Shown in pieces: positions 57,217-64,000 of a stretch of DNA of 64,000 nucleotides. This DNA is from Ardenticatenales bacterium. Its GTDB lineage: Bacteria > Chloroflexota > Anaerolineae > Promineifilales > Promineifilaceae. The stretch spans positions 558,001 to 622,000 of the forward strand of contig JACKBL010000002.1 in assembly GCA_020634515.1 (NCBI GenBank), read 5' to 3'. Position 1 is the stretch's first letter. Each line of letters begins with the position of its first letter. A program made the translations under genes and the position numbers. The notes beneath the pieces were generated by a model that worked only from the letters and a program-made list of their open reading frames with translations, searched no databases and had not been told where the DNA came from.

Positions 57217-58014
57217 ATGGATGAAACGGTCTTTCTGAAACTGGGTGGCTCGCTGCTTACGGATAAGACGGGGGTGGAGGTGGTGCGCGCGGATGTGCTG
57301 GCGCGGCTGGCGGTGGAGATCGCGGCGGCGCGTCAAGCCCGGCCCGGCCTGCGCCTGGTGCTGGGGCATGGCAGTGGCTCTTTTGGTCACGTGGCGGCGG
57401 CGCGGTATGGGACGCGCCAGGGGGTGCATACGGCGGCGGAGTGGCATGGCTTTGCCGATGTGGCCCGGGCCGCGGCTGCGCTCAACCATCTCGTGATTTT
57501 GGCGTTGGTGGATGCCGGCATTCCCGCCATCCCCTTTCCTCCCTCAGCCTCTACACATTGCCGCGATGGCCGCATCCTCTCCCTGGCCGCCGCCCCCGTG
57601 CGCCGGGCGCTGGACGCCGGTCTGCTCCCCGTCGTCTACGGCGACGTAGCCTTCGACGACGTGCGCGGCGGCACCATCGTTTCCACCGAAGAAGTCATGG
57701 GCTACCTGGCGACCTACCTGGAACCACGCCGTTTTCTGCTCGCCGGCGAAGTGCCGGGCGTGCTGGACGCGCAGGGAAACGTCGTGCCCGTGATTACGCC
57801 GGCCAATGTGGACGACCTGCGGGCAGCTTTGGGCGGCTCGCGGGGCACGGACGTCACCGGCGGAATGGCCAGCAAGGTGCAAGAAATGCTGGACCTGACG
57901 CAGCGGATTTCGGGGCTGTCTGTGCGCATCTTTTCCGGGCTGGAGCCGGGTTTGTTGCAAGGGGTCTTGTTGGACCACATTATGGCCGGGACGATTATCC
58001 GAGGGGTGTCCTGA
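57217..58014 (+). CDS. Isopentenyl phosphate kinase
   Basis: A 265-residue amino-acid-kinase-fold enzyme that phosphorylates isopentenyl phosphate to IPP in the alternative mevalonate route. The N-terminal LKLGGSLLTDKT and the loop GHGSGSFGH (50-58), whose last His is diagnostic for IPK, are both present, as is GDVAFDD. GTDVTGGMASKVQEML and the C-terminus complete the fold. The ATG at 57217 is preceded by GGAGG at 13 nt. A TTG 12 nt earlier is an alternative. It is known from archaea and some Chloroflexota (Roseiflexus). Confidence 0.9.
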   Translation: MDETVFLKLGGSLLTDKTGVEVVRADVLARLAVEIAAARQARPGLRLVLGHGSGSFGHVAAARYGTRQGVHTAAEWHGFADVARAAAALNHLVILALVDAGIPAIPFPPSASTHCRDGRILSLAAAPVRRALDAGLLPVVYGDVAFDDVRGGTIVSTEEVMGYLATYLEPRRFLLAGEVPGVLDAQGNVVPVITPANVDDLRAALGGSRGTDVTGGMASKVQEMLDLTQRISGLSVRIFSGLEPGLLQGVLLDHIMAGTIIRGVS

Positions 58015-58030
58015 GGCGCGGCCACTGAAT

Positions 58031-58120
58031 GGACTGGCGATGAGACAAGATGTGGGTTGCATCGCCAGTTTGACGGAGCGGGAAGGAAATGACTTCGTCA
58101 TTGTATTGAATTTCCGCTCC
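58031..58120 (+). repeat. R6 palindromic repeat, copy 3 (diverged)
   Basis: GGACTGGCGATG and CATCGCCAGTTTG form the first hairpin. GGAGCGGGAAGGAAATGAC, TTC, GTCATT...TTTCCGCTCC form the second. The layout is that of 12358-12450, with about a quarter of positions changed. Beyond it lies a GTGCGGCGCACTTGAGACG palindrome up to about 58149. No gene is seen between 58015 and 58164. Confidence 0.65.
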
Positions 58121-58164
58121 GAAGTGCGGCGCACTTGAGACGTGCGGCGATCGTTGCCGGCTGG

Positions 58165-59547
58165 CTATTGGGGTGGAAAAAGGACGGCGGAAGTTCCCAG
58201 AAGCGCGTCCCAGACATCGCCCATGCTGTCGGCAAGGGCAACGGGGCGGCCAAGCCGGTTGGCAACATCCGCCGGGGAGAGGTCGTCCAGAGCGATCACG
58301 TCAGGGTGGTCAAACATGATGCGCGGCAGGATGATGAGGTCGCCGTACCCCTGAGCCTGCAACTGCGCCACCACGTCCCCGGCCATGAGCAGCCCGGCGA
58401 CGGTGATGGTGTCACCCAGGCGTTGGTTGACCACGGGCAGCACTTCCAACGTGACGCCCGTGAGGGCGGCGAACGCCGCCGCCGTTTGGGCGAGGATGGG
58501 GGCAAAGAGCGTGCCCGTCACCAGCGTACAGGTGTGGCCTGTGGGTCGTGGGGTTTGATGGGGGTGGTTAGCCTGCCAGGCGCGGATTTCCGTTTGCAGT
58601 TCGGCCCAATCGTCCAGGAAACGGCGCACCATTCCCAGACCGTTTTCGTGCAGTTCCAGGTCGTCATAGAACGAGTGCGGCGGCGTTTCTCGTCCCGCTA
58701 CCAGGAACCATTCGTCCGTAGGATAGACGAAGCGGCTGCCGAACTCCCGTAGATAATGGTTTTGCAGCGTTAGCACATCATCCAGCGTGGCCGCCGCTTC
58801 CGCCGGCGTGTGGACGCGCATCTGGTATTTGTGATGGCGGGTGAGGCCGACGGGGACGACGCTGATGCTCTGCACGGCGGGCCAGAGGGTGGCGAGGTCG
58901 CTAATGGAGCGCCGCAGCCAGGGGCCATCATTGAAATCGGGCACAGTGACCAGTTGGGTGTGCATGTCGATACCGCGTTGAGCCAGCCAGCGAAGCTGCG
59001 TCATGATGTCTGGGGCGGTGGGGTTGCGCAGGAATTGCCGCCGTTTTTCCAGGTCGGTGACGTGGACGGAGATGTACAGCGGGGAGAGGCGCATTTGTTC
59101 GATGCGCTGCCAGTCGTGGTCGTTGAGGTTTGTGAGGGTGACGAAGTGGCCGAAGAGGAAGGAATAGCGGTAGTCGTCGTCCTTGATGTACAGGGTGCGG
59201 CGAAAACGGGGGGCCATTTGCAGCACGAAGCAGAATTCGCACAGGTTGTTGCAACGGCGAATGTCGGTGTCGAAGGTGGGATGAACGAAGGTCAGGCCGA
59301 GTTCTTGCCCATAGTCGCGTTCCGCTTCCAGGAGGTGGTACGCTTCTCCACGACGAATGAGGAGTTCCAGGGATTCGTCAGCGCCGTGGTACTGGACGTC
59401 GATGACATCCTGCACGGGGTTGTTGTTGATCGCCAGGAGTTCGTCGCCCGCTTGCAGGCCAATGCCGGCAGCGACGGAGCGGGCGGCGACGGCGGCAATT
59501 ATCCCGCCTGTGCGGGTGGTCCAATCAATTTCCGCGTACAGTGTCAT
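58165..59547 (-). CDS. DUF512 protein with PDZ and radical-SAM-like Cys motif
   Basis: A 460-residue protein of the DUF512 group. Residues 10-70 are PDZ-like (GLQAGDELLAINNNPVQDVID). Cys99, Cys103 and Cys106 form a CxxxCxxC motif (RRCNNLCEFCF), as in radical SAM enzymes. The middle part has ISVHVTDLEKRRQFLRNP. The C-terminal DUF512 part has GTLFAPIL and AGLLMAGDVVAQL. It probably holds a [4Fe-4S] cluster. The reaction is unknown. It overlaps cmk by ATGA and ends the scpB-rluB-cmk operon. Confidence 0.86.
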   Translation of the reverse strand: MTLYAEIDWTTRTGGIIAAVAARSVAAGIGLQAGDELLAINNNPVQDVIDVQYHGADESLELLIRRGEAYHLLEAERDYGQELGLTFVHPTFDTDIRRCNNLCEFCFVLQMAPRFRRTLYIKDDDYRYSFLFGHFVTLTNLNDHDWQRIEQMRLSPLYISVHVTDLEKRRQFLRNPTAPDIMTQLRWLAQRGIDMHTQLVTVPDFNDGPWLRRSISDLATLWPAVQSISVVPVGLTRHHKYQMRVHTPAEAAATLDDVLTLQNHYLREFGSRFVYPTDEWFLVAGRETPPHSFYDDLELHENGLGMVRRFLDDWAELQTEIRAWQANHPHQTPRPTGHTCTLVTGTLFAPILAQTAAAFAALTGVTLEVLPVVNQRLGDTITVAGLLMAGDVVAQLQAQGYGDLIILPRIMFDHPDVIALDDLSPADVANRLGRPVALADSMGDVWDALLGTSAVLFPPQ

Positions 59548-60281
59548 GTGTCCAACCCGTCTTTGTGCGCCGAGGCACTCTCTGGGTCTCTTTTTTCATA
59601 GCAGAGGCCGAGGATCTTTTGTACCACGGACTCCGGGGAGTGCGTGGTCGTATCTAGCAAGATGGCGTCGGTGGCGGCGCGAAGTGGGGAGTATTCGCGG
59701 CTGCTGTCGATGCGGTCGCGCCGTTTCATGTCCGCCAGCACCGCTTCGTAGCTGTCCTGGCTGCCACGTCCCTGGCGTTCCTGCCAGCGGCGGCGGGCGC
59801 GTTCGTTAACGGAGGCGGTGACGTATAATTTTAGCGGGGCATCGGGGACGACGACGGTGCCGATGTCGCGCCCGACCATGACGATTCTCCCCTGGCGCGC
59901 CAGCAGCCGCTGCTGCCGTACCATCTCCTCGCGCACTTCTCTGTAGGCGGAGACTTGGGAGACATGGGCATCCACGGCGGCGGTGCGCAGTTCCCAGGTA
60001 ACGTCGCGGCCATCAAGCAGTACGGTGAAGAGACGGCCATCCTGGTGGGGGAATGCCGGCATTACCTCCACCACCACCGCGCGCGCCAATGCCACCACCG
60101 CCGCCTCATCATCAATATGAACCCGCTGCTGCAAAGCCGCCAGCGTCACCGCCCGGTACATCGAACCCGTATCTAGCAAGAGAAAACCCAGCGCCTCGGC
60201 CAACAGTCGTCCCACTGTCGTTTTGCCCGATGCCGCTGGGCCGTCAATAGCGATCACCTGCGGAGGATTTATGGCACTCAA
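59544..60281 (-). CDS. cmk: Cytidylate kinase
   Basis: A 245-residue enzyme that phosphorylates CMP and dCMP. The P-loop reads IAIDGPAASGKTTVGRLLAE (residues 10-29). The CMP site is LLDTGSMYRAVTLAAL, and the lid includes VGRDIGTVVVPDAPLKLYVTASVNERARRR. Its ATG overlaps the rluB stop and its stop overlaps the DUF512 start (4 nt each), so the genes are tightly coupled. Confidence 0.96.
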   Translation of the reverse strand: MSAINPPQVIAIDGPAASGKTTVGRLLAEALGFLLLDTGSMYRAVTLAALQQRVHIDDEAAVVALARAVVVEVMPAFPHQDGRLFTVLLDGRDVTWELRTAAVDAHVSQVSAYREVREEMVRQQRLLARQGRIVMVGRDIGTVVVPDAPLKLYVTASVNERARRRWQERQGRGSQDSYEAVLADMKRRDRIDSSREYSPLRAATDAILLDTTTHSPESVVQKILGLCYEKRDPESASAHKDGLDT

Positions 60282-61078
60282 TCCGTTCTCCTTCGTTTGA
60301 GGTTAGCATTTTCCCGTCGTTTGTCGTGCCAGGGTTTGCCGTGCCGTCGTTTCTTCTCCTGCCGCCGTACGTCGCGGCGCAGCGCCGCCACCTCGCCCGC
60401 CGTCAGTCGCCGCCATTCTCCAGGCTTCAGGTCACCCAGGTGCAGGGGGCCAATCGCCGTGCGGTGCAGGCTGCGCACTTCCAGCCCCAGCAGCGCGGCC
60501 ACGCGCCGGATTTGCCGCTTGCGCCCCTCGCGCATGACGATGCGCAGCCGCGCGCCATCTTCTGTTTGCCGCCGCACCTTGATCTCCGCCGGGGCTGTCA
60601 TTTCGCCGTCCAGTAGCATACCTTGCTGCCATTGCGCCAATCCTTCTGGCGTTAACTGGCCCACCACCTGCACGGAGTACACTTTGGGATGTTCGTAGCG
60701 CGGGTGGGTGAGGCGGTTTGCCAGCTCGCCGTCGTTGGTGAGCAGAATCAGGCCCGTGCTGTTGCGGTCCAGCCGCCCCACGGGATAGAGGTGACCGGGC
60801 AGGTCAACAAGATCGCGCACGGTGCGCCGTCCTTCGCTCAACTCGTCTTCGGTGGAGGAGAGGACATTGCGCGGTTTGTGCAACATGATGTAGATGGGCT
60901 TTTGCGGTTCGATGATCTGCCCATCTACTTCTATTTTGTCCGTTTCCGGGTCGGCGCTTTCCCCCAACTGGGCGATTCTGCCGTTGACGCGCACTCTGCC
61001 GGCACGGATTAGTTCTTCGTTATGGCGGCGGGAGCCGAGGCCAGCCTGGGCCATGAGTTTTTGCAATCGTTCGTTCAT
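60278..61078 (-). CDS. rluB: RluB-type 23S rRNA pseudouridine synthase
   Basis: A 266-residue RsuA/RluB-family enzyme that makes pseudouridine in large-subunit rRNA. An N-terminal S4 domain (RLQKLMAQAGLGSRRHNEELI, RVRVNGRIAQLG) is followed by the catalytic PVGRLDRNSTGLILLTNDGEL, whose Asp is the nucleophile, and EGRKRQIRRVAALLGLEV. The last 35 residues are basic (RRDVRRQEKKRRHGKPWHDKRR), probably RNA binding. It overlaps scpB and cmk by 4 nt each. Confidence 0.95.
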   Translation of the reverse strand: MNERLQKLMAQAGLGSRRHNEELIRAGRVRVNGRIAQLGESADPETDKIEVDGQIIEPQKPIYIMLHKPRNVLSSTEDELSEGRRTVRDLVDLPGHLYPVGRLDRNSTGLILLTNDGELANRLTHPRYEHPKVYSVQVVGQLTPEGLAQWQQGMLLDGEMTAPAEIKVRRQTEDGARLRIVMREGRKRQIRRVAALLGLEVRSLHRTAIGPLHLGDLKPGEWRRLTAGEVAALRRDVRRQEKKRRHGKPWHDKRRENANLKRRRTD

Positions 61079-61620
61079 TCTTCTTCGTCGGGCGTGAGTG
61101 CCGGCATTTCCGCCAGCGAACCCAATCCAAAATACTGTAAAAACGCCAGCGTCGTACCGTACAAAATGGGACGGCCCGGCGTTTCCTGCCGTCCCACCTC
61201 CTCAATCAATCCCTTGCTCAGCAGCGTGCGCAGCGCCCCATCTGAATTCACGCCGCGAATCTGGTCCACCTGTGGGCGCGTCGTCGGCTGCAAATAGGCC
61301 ACAATCGCCAGCACCTCCAGCGCCGCCTGGCTCAACCGCGAAGTCACCTCCAGGCCCAAAAAACGCTCCACCACGCCGCTGGTGGCCGGCGCGGTCGTCA
61401 ACTGCACGGCGTCATCCGTCCACTGCAAGCGCAGCCCACGCCGCCGATAATCCACTTCCAGGTCGCGCAGCAGCGTGCGCGTTGCCTCTGGGCTTATCTC
61501 CAGCGCACCGGCCAGGCGGGAGACGCTGGATGGTCCGCTGGCGACGAACAAGATGCTTTCCAGCAGGTTGGTCGCATCCGGCATTTCATTTGTCAGGGCA
61601 GCATTCGCGTCTGGCGTCAT
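61075..61620 (-). CDS. scpB: Segregation and condensation protein B
   Basis: A 181-residue kleisin-associated winged-helix protein of the SMC-ScpAB condensin. It shows NLLESILFVASGPSSVSRLA, LRLQWTDDAVQLTT, LSQAALEVLAIVAYLQPTTRPQVDQIRGVNSDGALRTLL and GLIEEVGRQETPGRPILYGTT. It heads the operon scpB-rluB-cmk-DUF512, with 4-nt overlaps throughout. scpA is not in this window. Confidence 0.95.
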   Translation of the reverse strand: MTPDANAALTNEMPDATNLLESILFVASGPSSVSRLAGALEISPEATRTLLRDLEVDYRRRGLRLQWTDDAVQLTTAPATSGVVERFLGLEVTSRLSQAALEVLAIVAYLQPTTRPQVDQIRGVNSDGALRTLLSKGLIEEVGRQETPGRPILYGTTLAFLQYFGLGSLAEMPALTPDEEE

Positions 61621-61854
61621 GACTTCCTAATCATCAACATCAGATGGGTGACATGCCGGCATGGCACGTCGCGCCACAGAAAATCGAGTATAATCACGGC
61701 GGCGGGCAGACCAGCCCGCCTCACGTAAAAACCAATCGATTATACCTGAAAAACCAGGTCGTCGAGATTAAAATTTTCCGCGCCTGCAAAAAACCTATGA
61801 AACCCTAAAGGTCTTCATGGCCCATAGGGTTTGCCCAAAAGGAGTCGCCAACCC

Positions 61855-63255
61855 ATGAACCAACCCGTCATCGATCTTTCCGCCGTACTCGCCTATGCGC
61901 GCGCGCAAAATGATGCCTCTCTGGCGGAACTGGATGCGTTTCTGCGCATTCCCAGTGTCAGCACCCAGCGGGAACACGACAGCGACACCCGCGCCGCGGC
62001 GGCGTGGCTGGCGACGGCTATGCGCGACGCTGGCCTGGAAAACGTGCGCTTGTTTGAAACGCCCCGGCATCCGCTCGTCTATGGCGACTGGCTGCATGCC
62101 GGCCCCGACGCCCCCACGGTCCTCATTTACGGCCATTACGACGTACAGCCGCCCGATCCCCTGGAGGAGTGGCAATCCCCTCCCTTCGCGCCAACGCGCC
62201 GGGGCGACTACCTGTACGCGCGTGGGGCGTGCGACGACAAGGGGCAGACGTACATTCACGTGAAGGCGATTGCCGCTTACCTGGCGCAGGCGGGGCGGTT
62301 GCCCGTCAATGTCAAGTTCCTCTCCGAAGGAGAAGAGGAAATTGGCGGCCCCAGCTTGACGGCGTTCATTCCCGCGCATACAGATTTGCTGGCGGCGGAT
62401 GTGGCCGTGGTGTCTGATACGGCCATTCTCGGCCCGGAGCAGCCGGCCATTGTTTATGGGCTGCGCGGCATGTGCTATGTGCTGATGGACATTACGGGGC
62501 CGGATCATGACCTGCATTCGGGCGGTTTTGGTGGGGCGATTGACAATCCGTTTAACGTGCTGGCGCACATTATTGCTCGTTTGAAGGATATGGATGGGCA
62601 CATTCTCATTCCGGGCTTTTATGATAAGGTGCGCCCGTTGTCGGCGGAGGAGCGGGAGATGCTGGCGCAACTGCCGCTGACGGAGGAGCGTGTGCTGGCG
62701 GAAACGGGTGCGCCACAGGTGTGGGGCGAGCCGGGTTATACGCTGGCGGAGCGGTTGGGGGCGCGCCCGACGTTGGATGTGCATGGGATTGTCGGAGGGT
62801 ATATGCTGCCTGGTCGCAAGACGGTGCTGCCGGCAAAAGCGCACGCCAAAATCTCCATGCGACTCGTGCCAGACCAGGACCCGCAAGAAATCGGCGAGTT
62901 GTTCCGCCAATATGTGACGCAGATTGCCCCGCCCACGGTGAAGATTAGCATGACCTTTGAGGGTGCGCCGGCCAGTATCACGAATTGGAAAATGCCGGCC
63001 ATGCAGGCAGCGATTGCCGCGTATCGTGATGTCTTTGGCCGCGAACCGATTTTCATGCGCGAAGGCGGCTCCATCCCTGTCGTCGGGCAGTTTCAGGCGC
63101 ACCTGGGCATCGAAACCGTCCTGATGGGTTTTGGCCTCCATGACGACCGCATCCATTCCCCAAATGAGCGCTTCTACCTGCCCAACTTCTTCCGTGGCAT
63201 CGAGACCGCCATCCGCTTCCTCGCCTACTACGGCGGGGGTGAGACGGGAGCATGA
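61855..63255 (+). CDS. M20-family dipeptidase
   Basis: A 466-residue zinc peptidase of the M20 (carnosinase-like, PepV/CNDP) group. The metal and catalytic residues are visible: His94 and Asp96 in YGHYDVQPP, Asp127 in ARGACDDKG, Glu160-Glu161 in LSEGEEEIGGPS, Asp in VVSDTAI, and a His near the end (FGLHDDRIHSPNE). The dimerisation lid carries GPDHDLHSGGFGG. The ATG at 61855 has AAGGAG 10 nt upstream. An upstream TTG at 61831 has no such site. It overlaps the next gene by ATGA. Confidence 0.92.
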   Translation: MNQPVIDLSAVLAYARAQNDASLAELDAFLRIPSVSTQREHDSDTRAAAAWLATAMRDAGLENVRLFETPRHPLVYGDWLHAGPDAPTVLIYGHYDVQPPDPLEEWQSPPFAPTRRGDYLYARGACDDKGQTYIHVKAIAAYLAQAGRLPVNVKFLSEGEEEIGGPSLTAFIPAHTDLLAADVAVVSDTAILGPEQPAIVYGLRGMCYVLMDITGPDHDLHSGGFGGAIDNPFNVLAHIIARLKDMDGHILIPGFYDKVRPLSAEEREMLAQLPLTEERVLAETGAPQVWGEPGYTLAERLGARPTLDVHGIVGGYMLPGRKTVLPAKAHAKISMRLVPDQDPQEIGELFRQYVTQIAPPTVKISMTFEGAPASITNWKMPAMQAAIAAYRDVFGREPIFMREGGSIPVVGQFQAHLGIETVLMGFGLHDDRIHSPNERFYLPNFFRGIETAIRFLAYYGGGETGA

Positions 63256-64000
63256 TCCGGCGGGTGGTGGTTGGCTTGGGCAGCGTGCTGCTGCCGCTGT
63301 TGCTGCTGGTGGGCGTATTATCCGCCTGGCTCCCCGCCGCCCCCGTGGACGCGCCGCTGACGGAGTTTGCCTGGAGCGGCGCGATCAGCGTCGGCAGCGT
63401 CACCATCGTCACGCGCATGGTGGCCGATGGCTGCGACGTGCGCGTTGTCCTCAGCACCAGCGCCGACTACAGCAATCCCATCTACTCGCCGACCCAGGTC
63501 GCCAATACGGCCACCAACAATCGCGTGCTGCGCTTCGTCATGAGCGGCCTGCAACCCGACACGCTGTACTATTACGTGCTGGAATGCATGGGACAGCGGG
63601 ACAGCGCCCATCCCGGCCAGTTTCGTACGTTCAACAGCGTGCCTTTCCCCTTCACGTTTGCCGTGGGTTGCTGCGTGGAAAGCAACTTCGAGAACCAGGT
63701 CTTTACGACGATTGGCAGCCGTGGTCCTCGCTTTTTCCTCATGCTGGGAGACATTTACCGCAACCTCGTGAACGAAAACGATCCGGACCTGTTCCGCGGC
63801 GCGTATGACAATCTGCTTGGCTCTCCCACGCAGGCGGCGCTTTACAACCATACGCCCGTCGTTTACGTGTGGGACGACGCGGACTATGGCGTGATAGGTG
63901 GCGACCGTACCGCGCCGGGGCGAGAGGCGGCCCGCCGGGTGTACCAGGAGTATGTACCGCATTATGCGCTGCCTGCCGGCAGTGGCGACGTGCCCATCTA
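63252..64000 (+). CDS. PhoD-like alkaline phosphatase/phosphodiesterase (cut by window edge)
   Basis: 249 residues are visible. The N-terminus is a signal peptide or anchor (VVVGLGSVLLPLLLLVGVL). A fibronectin-like part follows (RVVLSTSADYSNP, LQPDTLYYYVLECMG). The metallophosphatase core begins with FFLMLGDIYRN and VYVWDDADYGVIGGDR, matching the PhoD motifs GDxxY and WDDHDYG, with Ala in place of the second-position His. The start overlaps the M20 stop (ATGA), so both may be exported or co-expressed. It continues beyond the window. Confidence 0.83.
   Translation, partial: MIRRVVVGLGSVLLPLLLLVGVLSAWLPAAPVDAPLTEFAWSGAISVGSVTIVTRMVADGCDVRVVLSTSADYSNPIYSPTQVANTATNNRVLRFVMSGLQPDTLYYYVLECMGQRDSAHPGQFRTFNSVPFPFTFAVGCCVESNFENQVFTTIGSRGPRFFLMLGDIYRNLVNENDPDLFRGAYDNLLGSPTQAALYNHTPVVYVWDDADYGVIGGDRTAPGREAARRVYQEYVPHYALPAGSGDVPI

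Overview
The window looks like a chromosomal segment of a Chloroflexota bacterium, probably Anaerolineae-like. The GC content is roughly 60 percent by eye. Supporting features are an isopentenyl phosphate kinase, a GlnRS, a DUF3524 queuosine glycosyltransferase, PMT-like membrane glycosyltransferases with a C-terminal beta-sandwich, and secreted proteins with beta-propeller or DUF11 domains. The lineage is an inference from gene content. Nearly all ordinary genes are intact and tightly packed. I see no prophage, no insertion sequence with a transposase and no CRISPR array.

Layout. 1-3.6 kb (minus): secA (cut by the window edge), prs, meaB and the B12-binding small subunit of an acyl-CoA mutase. 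3.7-11 kb (minus): a tryptophan operon trpE-trpS-trpG-trpD-(RNA methyltransferase)-trpC, preceded by a T-box leader with a Trp (TGG) specifier and a near-consensus promoter. Next to it on the plus strand is a promoter plus a 210-nt, 6S-RNA-like structured RNA. 11.6-21 kb (minus): a GNAT acetyltransferase, a secreted glycosidase, an aldo/keto reductase, and a stress block (cbpA-like DnaJ, dnaK, two hsp20). 21-27.4 kb (plus): rpsO, pnp, an AI-2E-family permease, GNAT, a small unknown protein and radC. 27.5-34 kb (minus): terC, sixA, a PfkB kinase, an HAD phosphatase, glnS and a PMT-like glycosyltransferase. 34.4-39.6 kb (plus): a secreted propeller protein, a flippase, a SAM methyltransferase and a DNA methyltransferase. 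39.6-40.3 kb: a gene graveyard holding a restriction endonuclease stub, a phosphodiesterase stub and a broken M14 peptidase. 40.4-46.5 kb: the queuosine glycosyltransferase, then iscX-nuoB-nuoCD-nuoI-mrp. 47.6-53.9 kb: a two-gene NTPase system. One protein is an ATPase fused to a PhoB-type DNA-binding domain. The other is a 1637-residue protein with an outside beta-propeller, one membrane helix and an inside ATPase of the same family. 53.9-64 kb: a secreted lipase-like protein, tRNA-His, tRNA-Arg, a LOG-family protein, isopentenyl phosphate kinase, the scpB-rluB-cmk-DUF512 operon, an M20 dipeptidase and a partial PhoD phosphatase.

Two genome-wide signals run through the window. First, the palindrome TGCCGGCA (often ATGCCGGCAT) occurs about 75 times by eye, where about two would be expected. 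At most copies the plus strand changes abruptly from G-rich to C-rich, whichever strand is coding. Second, at least six families of short palindromic repeats (R1-R6, 55-95 bp) sit between genes, some in fixed arrangements next to ribosome-binding sites. Together with the membrane NTPase pair, these are the parts of the window I could not match to a described system.
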